Shown in pieces: positions 11,901 through 25,261 of a stretch of DNA of 64,000 nt (positions within the stretch are counted from its first letter, which is position 1; the number at the start of each line of letters is the position of its first letter). The notes beneath the pieces were generated by a model. It was given only the letters and a program-made list of their open reading frames with translations. It was not told the origin of the DNA and did not search any database. The position numbers and the translations under genes were made by a program. Source of the DNA: Liolophura sinensis (lineage: Eukaryota > Mollusca > Polyplacophora > Chitonida > Chitonidae); assembly GCF_032854445.1 (NCBI RefSeq), contig NC_088299.1, positions 15,989,608-16,053,607 of the forward strand. Reading direction: 5' to 3'.

Positions 11901-14900
11901 AAATTCTACACAGAACTACAACATTTGTGCACTTTATTCCCACATTGCCAACCAGTGGGAAGTCCAGCACCAGTTAAAAACACAACTACAGTATGTCAAT
12001 TCTCAAAAGGTTTTTCACATCAGTTGTTTACTTCGTCCTGTCCAGTTTAACCCACCCATATAACTGACTGCAGTCATCATGAATTATTTATTTATTTATT
12101 TGATTGGGTGTTTTTGCACTGTACTCAAGAATATTTCATTTATACGATGGCGGCCAGCATAATGGTTGGAGGAAACTGGGCAGAGGCCGTGGAAAACCCA
12201 TGACCATCTGCAGGTTGCTGGCATCATGAATTATGCTTTTTCAGCAACGATGAAACTGACCAGGTGTATACTTTACAGCCAGATCCTAACCGTAATCCTA
12301 TGTCAGTTGTTCCCCTCCCTAAGTGGCTGGTGACGCCATCATTCAGTCAACATTTAAGTATCTTCACAGTTTATTATCATTATAAGCCAAGGTGCCGTTT
12401 TCCGACACTCCGGCCATTGGGTTGTAGACACACTGACTCCATTTATGTTTCAAAAATGTTTGATGATTTTGTGAACTCTTCCTCTAAAGTGTTTTTTTTT
12501 TCTACATGACCAAGCCATAATAAAAACCCAAATGGGCACTCAACGTGACTATAATTTACTCCATTCCAGACAGCTACAATTTGAGAGTGTCTCCATATTT
12601 GCCATTTTGAACCGTTGCTTCTGAGTTGTGAAGATTGAAAGTCCACCGAGTCCCATTTTTGACAGCGGTTACTTACATGCATGAAGCTTTGTGATGGATA
12701 TATCATTGTGGCCAAACTCTGCTGTGATACAAACTACACACAGTCATGGCATTAGGACAGATTTAACATATTTTAGTAATCATTTTTTCCATGTGTTCCC
12801 AATATATGGAGGCATTCATCTCCTGTGGTTTTTCACACAGCTCAACAGTTTTCAGCTTACATACAGTACCTATATATCCTATCCCTTTTTTGCACAGCGA
12901 TTTTTGTATGCATTGCAGGAAAAAAAGACTAAAGAATGGTTTCGTGATCATGTATTCTTTTTCTTTCCAAGTACAGCCCAGGGAACAAATGATTTCACTT
13001 CAACCAAAATGGCCGCCAGGTCAACCAAGTCTTTACTCTTACGGTCTAGCACATTTCACACATTTCTATTGAGCAGTTTTAGCTGAAAAAGTTTCTCAGT
13101 TTTAAAAAATGTAAAAATCATGATTTTTTTTCCGGTTACATAACATTTCTGTCCTTTCCTTGGGATGATGTTAGGCCTTAAGGTTACATCTCTAGCTGTA
13201 TTGGTTGAGGAGATATACCCAGTTCCCGTTGTGAGGATGACATTTCCGGTTTTGTAAAAATTGCATTTTCAGAATTTTCAAAGCTGCATCAGATAGGGCT
13301 ATTTTACCAGACATTGTCTGTAAAAGTGTAGAAATTATTAGATATGAACAAATTTTTCAGTCACATGACATTTTCACCTAACAGTGAGCTTGTACAATTT
13401 TCATCAAAGAAAGTGCAGATGAACAAATTGAACGTGCCTAGGCTTTGTTCAACGGCAGTTTAAATTTCATCTCAATCACATCAGTCATTCTGGAGAAGAT
13501 TTTTTTTGTTTTCTCACAAAATCCAATATGGCCACCAAGTCACTTGACCAAATGTTTCTAAAAGCTAAAAAGCACAACAACTTCAGATCCTTTTCTAAAA
13601 CAGACTAAAGTTTCAGGAATGTATCATTTGATGTTTTCCAACAAAATGCATAACAAAATTGGGGTTAGTTGTACTATATATCAAATGTGTTTGCTCATGG
13701 CAATAACAGTCGCCAGTTGATCAGGGTGTTGATGGTAGACCAACTTAGCAGTTAGCTTTGTTGTGCCTGTGGATAAAGTTAGCAGTCATGTATAAACCTT
13801 TCATCCAGGTGTACTTGCAGTTGGGAAAAATCAGCCAAGATTCAAATATTAGATTTGCACCAGTTTTGTAGTTTCAGGAATTTTGTTGCTTATTGTGTTT
13901 CTTATGGATTGAGGAAACCGAACAGGCTGAAGTGACCTACTGTTCATTCATGTAATTAAATTTAAACTTGCCATGGGCTTTCTCCTGCTTAGCATTTTGG
14001 GAATGAAGTGAACCAGTTTTGTGGTTTTGAGATATTTTGTTATGAATTGTTATAATGACAATGTTCACAAATGGGATTGTACTGCATAGCATTCACATTT
14101 TTGGTATCAACGTTGTTACCCATTTGAATTAAATTTCTTGTGTTTATATGCAACAAGATTAATACATGTACATGTATTTACAGGTGTTTGTTGACATGGT
14201 CTGATTACAGGAAGGCAATGCTTTGCTGGGCGAGTCCAAACCTGATGCTGATGCTCTTACTCGCGGTCAGCAGCGGAAGATTGATGAAATTTCATCAGAA
14301 AAGATCCCTCAGTCACCAGCAAAGAAACCTCGCATGTCTAAAGATAACACCATGGTTGGAACAGCAAAGGTAATGACCCACGTTGAACATCAGCATATGG
14401 TTTGTAGTACAAACAAAGAGCATCCAATCAGTGTGTTTTTGAGAGGGAGAAATTGGCTTACTAAATGTACGGCGAAAGCTGCTTTCTCAAAAATTGTGTG
14501 CTTCACCAAAATATACAACCAAAGTAAAAATCTTACCAACACTTAAACGTTATGGGAGGTAACTCTACATGGGTTTGAACAATGCTGTCAATATTTAACT
14601 CCCCTTACCATGAAACTTTGTGATAGCCTGAAAAATAGGGTTGCTGATCATCTATAAACAAATCAAAAGTACCTAGTAATTCAAAAAAAGAAGAGAAAGA
14701 TAAGACTGGTAATAATTTTCCATGCATAATTTGTCCATTTCTAGGAAGCCAAAGCCTTACTAGGAAATGAGAAGTTGGGAGACACTAGGCAAGAAACGAA
14801 AGCTAAACAGAAAAAGACTCCTGTTAAGCGAGAAACTACGATGGCGAAAACGATGAAAGAAGGTACTTCATATTCTGTGTCCCAGTCCTATTAATTTAAA

Positions 14901-16548
14901 ATTTGTTCAGTCTATTTTCAATTATCTGTGACCATAAAAACATTCATAAGCAATCATCTTAAATATGGCTGCTGCTAGATACAATACATTTGAAGCTCAG
15001 AGTGAAATTTGATCATGTCATGCTTTATTAAATAATTGCCATAAAAATGGAACAATATGACTGTGCTGTGAAACAAGCCTGTAAAAGGCACCAGTAATTA
15101 AGAGGAACATTACATTTTAGCTCAAGACATTCTGGTGGGTGCTACAGAGGTGGGTCGCAGGACCCGCTCCCAGTCCCGTGGAGACACCAAACCATCACCC
15201 CCAAAACGAGCAGGAACTATGCAATCAACAGCTAAGGTAAACCCTGTCTGTATGCTTCCCTAACATGCCTAAGCTCCTGGCCGTCAAACCCTGCTTGGGA
15301 CTGCTTCTGGCTGGTGTGTTGTACCCTCTGGTGTAGTCTCCAGGCTCTCATGCTTAATGGGGCTTTTTCTTAGATGTAATTTTCTGATCACACTCAAACT
15401 TGTTGGAACACTTAAATGTGATACATTCCCGACGATTGCATTTTTCCTCAAAGGTTCAGTCTTGTATAAAATTTTTGCTATACACAAGTGAAGATGTTTG
15501 ATTAGTTGAAGAACCTTGTTTGTGGGCCTGGCATCAACTTGAGTATGGTCTTAGGTTTCCCCCCAGCGTGTCCAGTTTCCTCCCACCATATTCCCGATCT
15601 CAGTGATATAACTGAAATATTCTTGAGTACAGTATAAAACAAATCAAATAATTTAATAATTGAAGAATCAAGAATAGCCCTTACATGGGTAATGTTGGTG
15701 TCTTGTGAGCATGGATCTGATTGGATGTAATCTTCAATTGCCCATTATATTCTATATATTGTTGTATGTGGAATTATTTGAACAGTTCTACTACCATATA
15801 CTGTCTGCTGGGTTGCATGCGATCATCATGAGACACACAAGATTCTAGGAGGCTTCTCACATTTCTAGTCTTTGTCCCCCAGAATGATTCAGTTCTGCTG
15901 CCATACTGTCTGCTGGGCTGCATGCGATCATCATGAGACACACAAGATTCTAGGAGGCTTCTCACATTTCTAGTCTTTGTCCCCCAGAATGATTCAGTTC
16001 TGCTACCATACTGTCTGCTGGGCTGCATGCGATCATCATGAGACACACAAGATTCTAGGAGGCTTCTCACATTTCTAGTCTTTGTCCCCCAGAATGATTC
16101 AGTTCTGCTGCCATACTGTCTGCTGGGCTGCATGCGATCATCATGAGACACACAAGATTCTAGGAGGCTTCTCACATTTCTAGTCTTTGTCCCCCAGAAT
16201 GATTCAGTTCTGCTACCATACTGTCTGCTGGGCTGCATGCGATCATCATGAGACACACAAGATTCTAGGAGGCTTCTCACATTTCTAGTCTTTGTCCCCA
16301 ATAATGATTCAGTTCTGCTACCATACTGTCTGCTGGGCTGCATGAGATCATCATGAGACACACAAGATTCCAGGAGGCTTCTCACATTTCTAGTCTTTGT
16401 CCCCCAGAATGATTCAGTTTTATTTATATTCTCTATTTTTGCTCAGGAGGGCAAGGAGTTCTTGAAGCGAGGAAAGAAGGGTAACAAGGCATCAGAGGAG
16501 GACGAAGGTGAAGACGAAGATGCTGAGAAAGATGAAGCCACAGAGTGA
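8942..16548 (+). CDS. Unrecognised small nuclear-type protein built of exon-encoded TM-x-x-TAK modules
   Basis: Coding exons: 8942-8998, 11463-11628, 14211-14369, 14745-14862, 15121-15236 and 16447-16548 (stop TGA). Each starts after AG and ends before GT. Exon 1 reads MADAKTQLTRDGTMQVTAK. Exons 2, 3 and 5 end in similar motifs (AGTMAVTAK, DNTMVGTAK, AGTMQSTAK), and exon 4 has the relative ETTMAKTMKE. Later exons begin with a related motif (EGIEYL, EGNALLG, EAKALLG, AQDILVG, EGKEFL). The middle is Lys/Arg/Ser/Pro-rich with an NLS-like AKKPR; the C-terminus is acidic (EEDEGEDEDAEKDEATE). Length is about 238 aa if exon 2 is read with one fewer base in a G-run; as given, exon 2 is 166 bp and shifts frame, reaching a stop at 11583-11585. 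No known domain is recognised. A chromatin-associated role would fit the composition but is inference only. Confidence 0.75.
10547..10566. repeat. (AC)n microsatellite
   Basis: About ten AC dinucleotides in the first intron of the modular-protein gene. Confidence 0.9.
11598..11820 (+). repeat. Tandem duplication of an exon end with its splice donor
   Basis: The last ~30 bp of exon 2 plus its donor (TAGAGCTGGCACCATGGCTG ... GCTAAGGTACACC) recur about every 50 bp. There is one copy around 11648-11700 and another around 11698-11750, followed by two more short ~27-bp units containing ACCGCTAAGGTACACC. Each copy retains a GCTAAG/GT donor-like site. The first one is taken as the real exon end. Confidence 0.8.
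12087..12221 (-). mobile_element. 5'-truncated SINE with target-site duplication
   Basis: Plus-strand text starts with a TTTATTTATTT tail and continues GTACTCAAGAATATTTCA, GGCGGCCAGCATAATGG and ACCATCTGCAGGTTGCTGG. The tRNA head is absent. It is flanked by the 12-bp direct repeat CATCATGAATTA at 12075-12086 and 12222-12233, as expected for a truncated retrotransposed copy. Intronic. Confidence 0.85.
15541..15655 (+). mobile_element. SINE 3' fragment
   Basis: Contains GGTTTCCCCCCAGCGTGTCC, CCTCCCACCATA, GAAATATTCTTGAGTACAGT and an AAACAAATCAAATAA tail, matching the 3' half of the full-length SINE at 26,339. Intronic. Confidence 0.7.
15786..16440. repeat. Six-copy 105-bp tandem repeat in the last intron
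   Basis: Period of 105 bp measured from GATTCAGTTC at 15886, 15991, 16096, 16201, 16306 and 16411. Copies differ at only a few positions, so the array is young. Because 105 is divisible by three, the minus strand carries an open frame of about 200 codons with a 35-residue repeat; I treat it as noncoding. Each unit includes a pyrimidine tract followed by CAG (TCTTTGTCCCCCAG). The array ends about 10 bp before the acceptor of the terminal exon at 16447. Confidence 0.93.
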
Positions 16549-19500
16549 CCAATCAAATCCTCAGAAATCATTGCCCTAAGGCTGGCATAATCACAAACAT
16601 GTCATCTCCATCCACCATTTACATTCAGGACCTTGCAGACGCCCATTTATTCGCATTTGTCGTCTGCTGAACAGATTAGAACTTACTGTGGGAAGAATGT
16701 CGTCAGCGAGTTCTTTGGCTCTATTCTACGGACAGTGGAATGGCATGTCATTTTTAATCTCACACATTTACGTCTGGATGTCTTTACATTTCTGTGTTTT
16801 TATATATCTAGTTGATGTCTTGTTACATGTACTTTGTCATTTCATTTATATTGCAGCATTTGTGATGTTGGTTGTTAGGATATTTGTCTATCCTAGATTT
16901 TTCAGTTCAAATAAGTGATGTTACCAAAGTTGTGTATAAAATTATGTTCTTAAGGGTTTTTTTAAGATATAAACAAAATTTTTATATGTAGTTCTGACAA
17001 AGTAATGTGCTGGAAATTTTTAGATAAATTTGACACATTCTGAGCCATTATTAAGATATTTAGTGATCCTTAAAAGTTGTACTAATAAGTGGTCCTCTGG
17101 TGATGTTTTAATGGGATATTTCTTTTAATTTGTTCTTTTAGACTTGATTATATTATATATATACATATGTACCTGTACATTTACTAATGTAGAAAGTAAA
17201 GTTTTTGAAAGTGGATGTGTTTTGTCTTAATATATGCAGTGAAGATAAAGGGACGATACCAGTAATGAATGGTCAAAAACAGCTGCTGGTGAAGTGTGAC
17301 CGACGAGCATTCTGTGACAATTTTTTCTTCATTGTGACAAAATATCAATGGGAAAGGCTTAGCAGCTTTGAAAATATGGTGCCAGTGACCCTTGTATTGG
17401 GCAGGGCATCAGCAAATCCTATATGACGGATTGGGGCACCATATCCGTATCCTATCATTTGTTAAGCAAATAACTGATAATATGAAAGAATTTAGGATGC
17501 CAGGATTATTTTCAATTTGGACACGTACAATTTGTAACACAAAACGACAAAGCTGAAACTTATTACAAAATGTGACCTAAAAAACTGTGCCTATGGTCTG
17601 AAATGGACGTGCGGAAAACGTGTCCCACTGCAAAAAGAAAACTGGTGGAGAAAACATAAAAATTACCAGGTTCAGTTGAAAGAGTGCAAAAGGTTAGTCG
17701 AAAGTGTAGTCCTCAATAGTTAAAGATAAAGACGCTTGAAAATAGTTTTTGCATATGGGACCACCTTGTAGTAAATATATTTTTTGCGTAGTAATGTTAT
17801 AAATGAGGATGTAACACATGTTGGATAAACGTATTTCCACTAGAATTTGGTCTCGTCAGCTAACAAATGTGTTCAACCTGGATTTGGATAATTATATTTT
17901 TAATATATTTAGAAGTATAATCATACTTCGGATTAAATGCATATGTTTAGATGTAAACAGCAGACTTACATTGAAATAACTTTATTAGATATGCAACACA
18001 TCCTTATTTAGAACATTATTATGCAGCAACGATAAATACCCAAGGGTGGTCCCAAATATCCACCATACACAAATATTTTCAAATACACTCTCCTGAAAGA
18101 AAATCTTAAAAAAATAGCAAAGAATCCTATTTACAAATAATGTTTGATGCTCTTTCACCCGATTTTTAGCATCTTTTTTTGTTTTCTTGTATAACCGAAC
18201 GGGACATCGGTCCACGTTGACGATGAAAGCTCAAAAAGTAGCAAAATATATATGTAATGTTCTCTGCAAAACTCCCAACAAAAGTGCCTGATGAGAACGA
18301 CATTAAACTAATGGATTCTCAGCTAATCTAGGATTGACTCCGTCATCAGTAAAGGAATGTTGTCAGTTACTGGCTAAGGTAAATTCTTAACCCGTTATTC
18401 CTTACACCTACCTGTGCGAGACATCGTATTAGGTGGAAGACGAGGGCGTCAAAAAAAAAAAAAAAAAAAAAAAAAGCGCTCGCACCTGCTTTTATGCCTT
18501 CCTTTTAATCCATCCGCTGTACCGACAAAGTTGTGGAATCACCGACGTGCGTACATATATCGGTATATCCCACCAACAGTGAGTATGTTTTCGTGTCATC
18601 AACTCTTGCAGTAAATCACAAATTTTGCAGTAGGAGCTTTCAAGATGTGCGGTGTCTTCAGTTTGTACCTCGTATCACAAATCCGTTTATCCTACAGTAA
18701 AAGGAAAGATTTCGAAACTCATAAATTTTGTAGTAAACACTGTCAAGATGTGCAAAGTATCTTTTATCAATTGGTAAACCAATTGGTATTTTTCGGCAAT
18801 AGGCCTATACACGTATGTCTTCGCTTTTCATCCATTTCTAAATAATGTCCGGTTATCGTGGGAACGGAGACACAATGTACAGTTGTTGAACAGACATTTA
18901 ATATCCGGCCCGATTAAAGAACAGCTGAAGGTCACTATAGGTTGATCATAGGTTTTGATGGTGTGAACCTGGTATCCGGCCCGATTGGTTAGATACACTG
19001 TATCTTAATGAAAAACTCAAGTTCACTAGGTTAATTAGATTTATTTATTTCATTGGTGTTTTACGCCGTACTCAAGTATATTTCACTTATACGACGGCAG
19101 CCAGCACTATGGGGTGGGGTGGAGCGAGCGGAGCCCCAGGGAATTCGCGTCTATCCGCAACTTGCTATGGACCTTCCTAGAGGAAGACAGCCTGAGCTGG
19201 GCTTGAACTCATAGTGATCGCATTGGTGATATGCTCCTGGTTGATTAGAGGTTTTGGTGATGTGAACCTGGTATCTAGCCCGAATAGAGGTACACTTTGT
19301 CTTAATGAAAATCTGAGGTTCATTAGATCCATTAGAAGTTTGGATGGTGTGAAGTCTGGACAATGTCCTCCTCTCCGGTAAGAATGATGAGCAAAACCTA
19401 GATGGGGTAGTTGCCACAAGGTACAGCTTTTTTAGGGGCTGGTCTTAAATCAGGAAAAATCATCTGTGCAATCATGTCCTCAAAATGTAGTGTTTTTTGG

Positions 19501-22500
19501 AGACATACGTTGAATTCAGATGGACTGTACTCAATGAAGAACAAAGTAAGGGCAGTAAAATGAGCTTCCATTCTAAGAATATTACCACCTCTTTTTAAAG
19601 AAAATATCTCTGGAAAGTATTAATAACCTCTTCGAGGCACAGAAAAGATTTCAGGCGTCCATAATCGGTTACCGGCTCTCCAAAGCAAATGTGGAAGGGA
19701 ATTGTTCCCATAAAAGAACTGAAACGATTTCCAGTAAACGATTTCAAACGCAAATCAAATATGTCCGCACTCTGTTTAGTCAATTTGTAAAGATGGTAAC
19801 ACAAAACGAGAAAATATTTAGTGACAATTAAGTCGGAGTGCATGTTTGGTTATACTGAGCAATCCTAACCCTCCTTATTGAGCAACTATTTTTAGTACCA
19901 TTTTTAGAGTTTTTGATGTGACCCAGACTGAAGTGTCATTTGTTTTGTATTATATTGAGACTGGTATTGAGATTTAAGCCTGGTTTAACTTTAATACACT
20001 TCTGAACAACTTGCCCCAGTTATCCGGATTTAGTGGTGAGCGCTCCAGTAAGCTTGTAAGCAAGCAGCGTTACTTGTGGGTATGGGTGGTAGGCTATATT
20101 GCATTCAAACCAAGCGTTCACAACAGGAGCCAATTCGCCAGTGGGACTGTCCTGAAAGTCATATGGACTCGTATGTCGAAGTCGAATGGCCGGAAGCGGG
20201 GGTGTAGTGAGTAGAACGCCTGTTTCTATGCTTGTGTCTCTTATATTGTACATGTGTCTGCGACTTGTGCATCTGTAATCTTGGCAGCATAATATTGATA
20301 AGCCATGTAGGCCTACTTTATTAGCCCGTTGTCAGGGTATATACCGTGAGCGGGTGCATGAGGCGTCATGTCTGGTGTCTTCGGCATGGTGTTCCAGTGA
20401 GGCAGCACTATACATCCGTCGGCATTGGGTGCGATTGGCCACAAGGAGAAACCGTCATGATATGACAGAAATATATGTTGAAAGCAACGTTATGAACCTA
20501 ACACAAAAAACAATCAATGAGTGCCAGCTGGGTAATGACAAATCAAATTTCACCAGACGGCTGATTACCGTTATCTGATTTTTTACTATTAACATCTTCT
20601 CCATTTCGTCACTGTGGGTTTTATCAAAGTTTTCTTTTTGTCATTCAGAGCGCTGATTGACGCCTAACCTTGTCTGACCCATTTTTACCGTTTGCATCTG
20701 TTTCAGTGTCTTTTTTTCCAGCAGATTTTCGCGTCTATACAATAACACGCAGTTTAATTAAGAAGTGTTTTTAATCACTTGGCTTTGTCCACCGGCTTTC
20801 TCCCTCATATCGTTCCGCTCAGTTCCGTATCTGTCGATAGTCCAATTCTGTGTCCACATGTAAGTAAACTGACAATCTTTTCTCGCGACAGTCCGGGAAC
20901 CTGTAACATGCTGCAATACTTGCAAATAGTGGATTGCTAGTGGATCGTCTATTTCTTACTTTTTATTTTTTTAGTTTTTTACGACATACCCTGTTAAAAG
21001 CGACTGTTTCTTTCCATGCATGCGATTTTTGTACTATTTTCCGGCAAATACTTTAAAATTAAAAAGTTGGGACCTATTTTCCTCTTCTGAACATTTATAT
21101 ATTTAACAAGCAAGAATGAAAAATAAAAAAATTGTCATCAATTTAAAATTTTTGCTTTCTACCGGCAAACAAGAAAGAAATGGGCGATGTGCTATCACAA
21201 GATGCGACGCGTGCGCATTAGAAAGAAACCAAACCTTTCTCCTGCATAATGCTGTTCGTTGTATCTAAAAAGTGGACATAAAGACTGATTTCACATCCGA
21301 TAGTTGAATGGTTATTTCCGAAGTTACCTAAACGTAACTAATAAAGCATTAATGTTACTCAATCTCTTGAAAGTGACCTCTGACCTTTGTATTAAGCAAT
21401 TTGCGATATTAAAGTTCCTAGTGGTAAATATGTATACTTTCTTCAAAGCTTGGTAAATAAAGATGAGTCGTGCGTGATGGTTTTCCCGAAGTCGCCTTGT
21501 TAATGCTGGCATTATGAAACTTAAATTCAGTTCAATTTAGTTCTTTCGTCAGGCAATACATAATGTATGTGCGTTCAATAGATAAGCCTACATATAACAC
21601 TCAGCACGACTGATGCGTGATACTTTCCGATATTTTGTGTTTCTCGCGAGGGCTTTTCCATCTCATCAAAAATCCAGGAAGCACATGTACATGTATTCTC
21701 GACTTAATCGTCACCATCACCATTATCATCATCATAATCATCAGTTCTTTGGTGAAATGTTTAACGTCGATAAAAATAAGACAATTTACTCATTTTATTA
21801 TATCGATGTATTCCAACTGCAGTTTGAAACTTTCGTTTTCATCAATATCACTGATAAGAAAAAAGTTCGAAACATCAGTTGGAATACAACGATGTAGAAA
21901 CTGAGAACATTTTCTTGCTTTGTCTCATATCTCATATAAATACAAAAAGTTCCCCTTTTTCAGAAGAACTATTGGCGTTGACAAACGCGGGCTATGTTCG
22001 TAGAAACATAGAAGGCAGCGTGATGGAAAAGGCAGGACATTTCTTATTCCAGCACACTGGAATGAAAAGTTATTGACCATATTATATGAAACACGCTACA
22101 TAAGTACAGTACTAGATAAGACTATCCAAGCATGGAATCATATATTTTACTTACATGTGGTACTATTCATATTCTCTGATTTGTTTATCCTTATAGACAA
22201 TCACACGTGTGGCCGACGTGAACATTCTCTAACCCAATGTCAAGTCTCAGAGAAACAAACTGCATGAAGCAACAAACCGGGATGTGTGTGAAAATATGGG
22301 CATCGCCAACTGTCATTTTCCCTGGTGTGCCTCTCCTTCAAGTATTCTTGGTGTGTAGGCGAAAATGACAATATAATATTAATAACCCCATGGCCTGTTA
22401 ACGGGATGGCTGGTAATCTATCAGCCTGAGCACTGAAGGCCACAGCCCTGTTTGCACCGGCCTGTTGTATTCCCATAATCAAAGTCTCTCCAAATTGATA

Positions 22501-22589
22501 TATACAGTGTAATAACATTCTTGAACAAAAACGAAATAAGTAAATAAAATATACAATTCACGTAATTTATACATTTATTACCTGAAAAC
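16549..22589. other. Modular-gene 3' UTR, then ~6 kb with no recognisable gene
   Basis: The start must hold the 3' UTR of the upstream gene. No clear AATAAA was settled on. A ~24-base A-run lies near 18451-18475, a SINE at 19040-19238, and a CAT/ATC-rich stretch near 21715-21745. Short open frames occur on both strands, but none shows a known motif together with convincing splice sites. Confidence 0.6.
19040..19238 (-). mobile_element. SINE with internal GC-rich replacement and imperfect target-site duplication
   Basis: The plus strand shows a TTTATTTATTTCATTGGTGT tail, CGCCGTACTCAAGTATATTT, then an unusual GC-rich stretch (GGAGCGAGCGGAGCCCCAGG) in place of the usual body, then GACCTTCCTAGAGGAAG and GAACTCATAGTGATCGC. 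Near-identical 11-mers GGTTAATTAGA (19029) and GGTTGATTAGA (19239) flank it. Confidence 0.75.
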
Positions 22590-23509
22590 TTCACGACCTG
22601 AGCAGTGCTCCTTTGCTGCCTTCTAGTCTTTGTGGCTGGTAAGTTATAATTTTACTAGTTCGAAAAATTTTTGGACCAGATGTGAAATTACAAAAATTTT
22701 AGATTGTTAATGTAAATGATATGATCATAAAGCCTTACAACAACAATTGAGAAAAACAAAAATTTATTTTCCTATACGCGAAGAAAATATTCTCCAATAA
22801 CTCAATGACCGATATATTTTCAGCCGAGTCGACCTTCGATGACGAATATGACGATATTCTGTTCTGAACTCGACGATCCCATCCTAAAGATCGTCGGTGG
22901 CTAAGTGGCGTCACGTGATCAGTTTCCATGACAACTACATCTGAAGAAAAACGGTGCCTTCGCATGCAGAGTCTATCCTAATCTCACGTATCCAGGATCT
23001 AACCGCTGCCTATTGTCTCAGCTCCGTAAGTTGTAACCAGGTGTTAAGCGGTTGCTATTAGTAATCATATGTTAACGCAAAGACTGAGTTATCAGACCTT
23101 GTTCATCTTCCAACATCATTTACAGGTTTATCTGTTCTAAATTTGATGTTCCTTATTTTGCTGGTGTGTACGTGTAATGGGACGGGGTCGTTTTGCGAAC
23201 TCATGGTAAAAAGCAATAAGCGTAATTTATACAGGTATGTAAGTATTTATGTCTAGAAAACAAAGTTATGGTATGTTGAAAATCAATTAAACTTAGTTTG
23301 CCACATATGTCAGTTGGGTACACTTCATACTCACAGGCTGGGGAAACCTTCTGAACGTGAATGACGCCAGGTTCACCTGTGTACACAGCTACAGCCGGGG
23401 AACACAGTCCTTATTCCACCAGCGGTAACGAAGGAGTCGTAGTCTGTGTAGTCAGGGGGGGGGGGGGGGGGGAGAGAGAGAGAGAGCATTTTTTTTTTTT
23501 TTTACCCGT

Positions 23510-25045
23510 GGGGGCGTAGTCTATGTATCAGTGACGGACATAGTCTATCAGTGACGGGCGTACTCTGTGTATCAGTGACGGATGTAGTTTGGCTGTGTAT
23601 CGGTGACGGACGTAGTCAAGCTGTGTATCAGTGACGGACGTAGTCAAGCTATGTATCAATGACAGACGTAGTCTAGCTGTGTACCAGAGACGGACATAGT
23701 CTAACTGTGTATGGACACAGTTTGTGTATCAGTGACGGACGTAGTCTAGCTGTGTATCAGTGATGGACGTAATCTGTGTATCAGTGACGGACGTAGTCAA
23801 GTTGTGTATCAGTGACGGACGTAGTCTGTGTATCAGTGACGGACGTAGTCAAGCTGTGTATCAGTGACGGACGTAGTCAAGTTGTGTATCAGTGACGGAC
23901 GTAGTCTGTGTATCAGTGACGGACGTAGTCAAGCAGTGTATCAGTGACGGACGTAGTCAAGCAGTGTATCAGTGACGGACGTAGTCTAGCTGTGTACCAG
24001 AGACGGACATAGTCTAACTGTGTATCAGTGACGGACGTAGTCAAGCTATGTATCAATGACAGACGTAGTCTAGCTGTGTACCAGAGACGGACATAGTCTA
24101 ACTGTGTATCAGTGATGGACACAGTTTGTGTATCAGTGACGGACGTAGTCTAGCTGTGTATCAGTGATGGACGTAATCTGTGTATCAGTGACGGACGTAG
24201 TCAAGTTGTGTATCAGTGACGGACGTAGTCTGTGTATCAGTGACGGACGTAGTCAAGCTGTGTATCAGTGACGGACGTAGTCAAGCTGTGTATCAGTGAC
24301 GGACGTAGTCAAGTTGTGTATCAGTGACGGACGTAGTCTGTGTATCAGTGACGGACGTAGTCAAGCTGTGTATCAGTGACGGACGTAGTCTGTGTATCAG
24401 TGACGGACGTAGTCAAGCTGTGTATCAGTGACGGACGTAGTCTAGCTGTGTACCAGAGACGGACATAGTCTAACTGTGTATCAGTGATGGACATAGTTTG
24501 TGTATCAGTGACGGACGTAGTCTAGCTGTGTATCAGTGACGGACGTAGTCTGTGTATCAGTGACGGACGTAGTCTGTGTATCAGTGACGGGCGTAGTCAA
24601 GTTGTGTATCAGTGACGGACGTAGTCTGTGTATCAGTGATGGACGTAGTCAAGCTGTGTATCAGTGACGGACGTAGTCATGCTATGTATCAATGACAGAC
24701 GTAGTCTAGCTGTGTATCAGTGACGGACGTACTGTGTGTATAAGTGAGGAACGTAGTCTGTCTATCAGTGACGGACGTAGGCTGTGTATCAGTGACAGAC
24801 GTAGGCTGTGTATCAGTGACGGACGTAGGCTGTGTATCAGTGACGGACATAGTCTGTGTATCAGTGACGGACGTAGTCTGTGTATTAGTGACGGACCTAG
24901 GCTGTGTATCAGTGACGGACGTAGTCTGTGTATTAGTGACGAACGTAGGCTGTGTATCAGTGACGGGCGTAGGCTGTGTATCAGTGACGGACCTGGGCTG
25001 TGTATCAGTAACGGACGTAGTCTGTGTATCAGTGACGGACGTAAA
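23510..25045. repeat. 1.5-kb minisatellite (24- and 28-bp units) inside protease copy A
   Basis: Units TGTGTATCAGTGACGGAC + GTAGTC, with or without AAGC or TAGC, giving mixed 24- and 28-bp periods. It is preceded at ~23454-23512 by a G-run, a GA run and a T-run. Open frames on both strands read VTDTQ or CISDGR repeats and are artefacts of the repeat. Confidence 0.93.
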
Positions 25046-25261
25046 TATGAACAGGTGTGTGAAGTACTGCCAGCACACTGAGATACGCCAGCATGCCCGC
25101 CATTTCCAACTCGGAGTGTGCGTCACAACGGTCAAGTATAACCAGAACGTTCATCCTTAACTCGTTATGAAATGCGGGTTCGTTTAATTTCGTTTTAATT
25201 TTTAGACACAGATCTGCTTTAATACAGAAAAATTTCTTCTTTCGAAATAAATCCGTCCCAC

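Noticed and set aside
15774-16385. 203-codon minus-strand frame with a 35-residue repeat
   Set aside because: Exact product of the 105-bp tandem repeat in an intron of a plus-strand gene; no signal peptide or known motif.
22160-22267. Peptide IDNHTCGRREHSLTQCQVS resembling the end of an SRCR domain
   Set aside because: Only one short piece, followed by a stop, with no neighbouring exons of such a domain found; likely chance or a tiny relic.
23510-25045. CRISPR-like look of regular repeats
   Set aside because: No unique spacers; plain tandem repeats in a eukaryotic genome.
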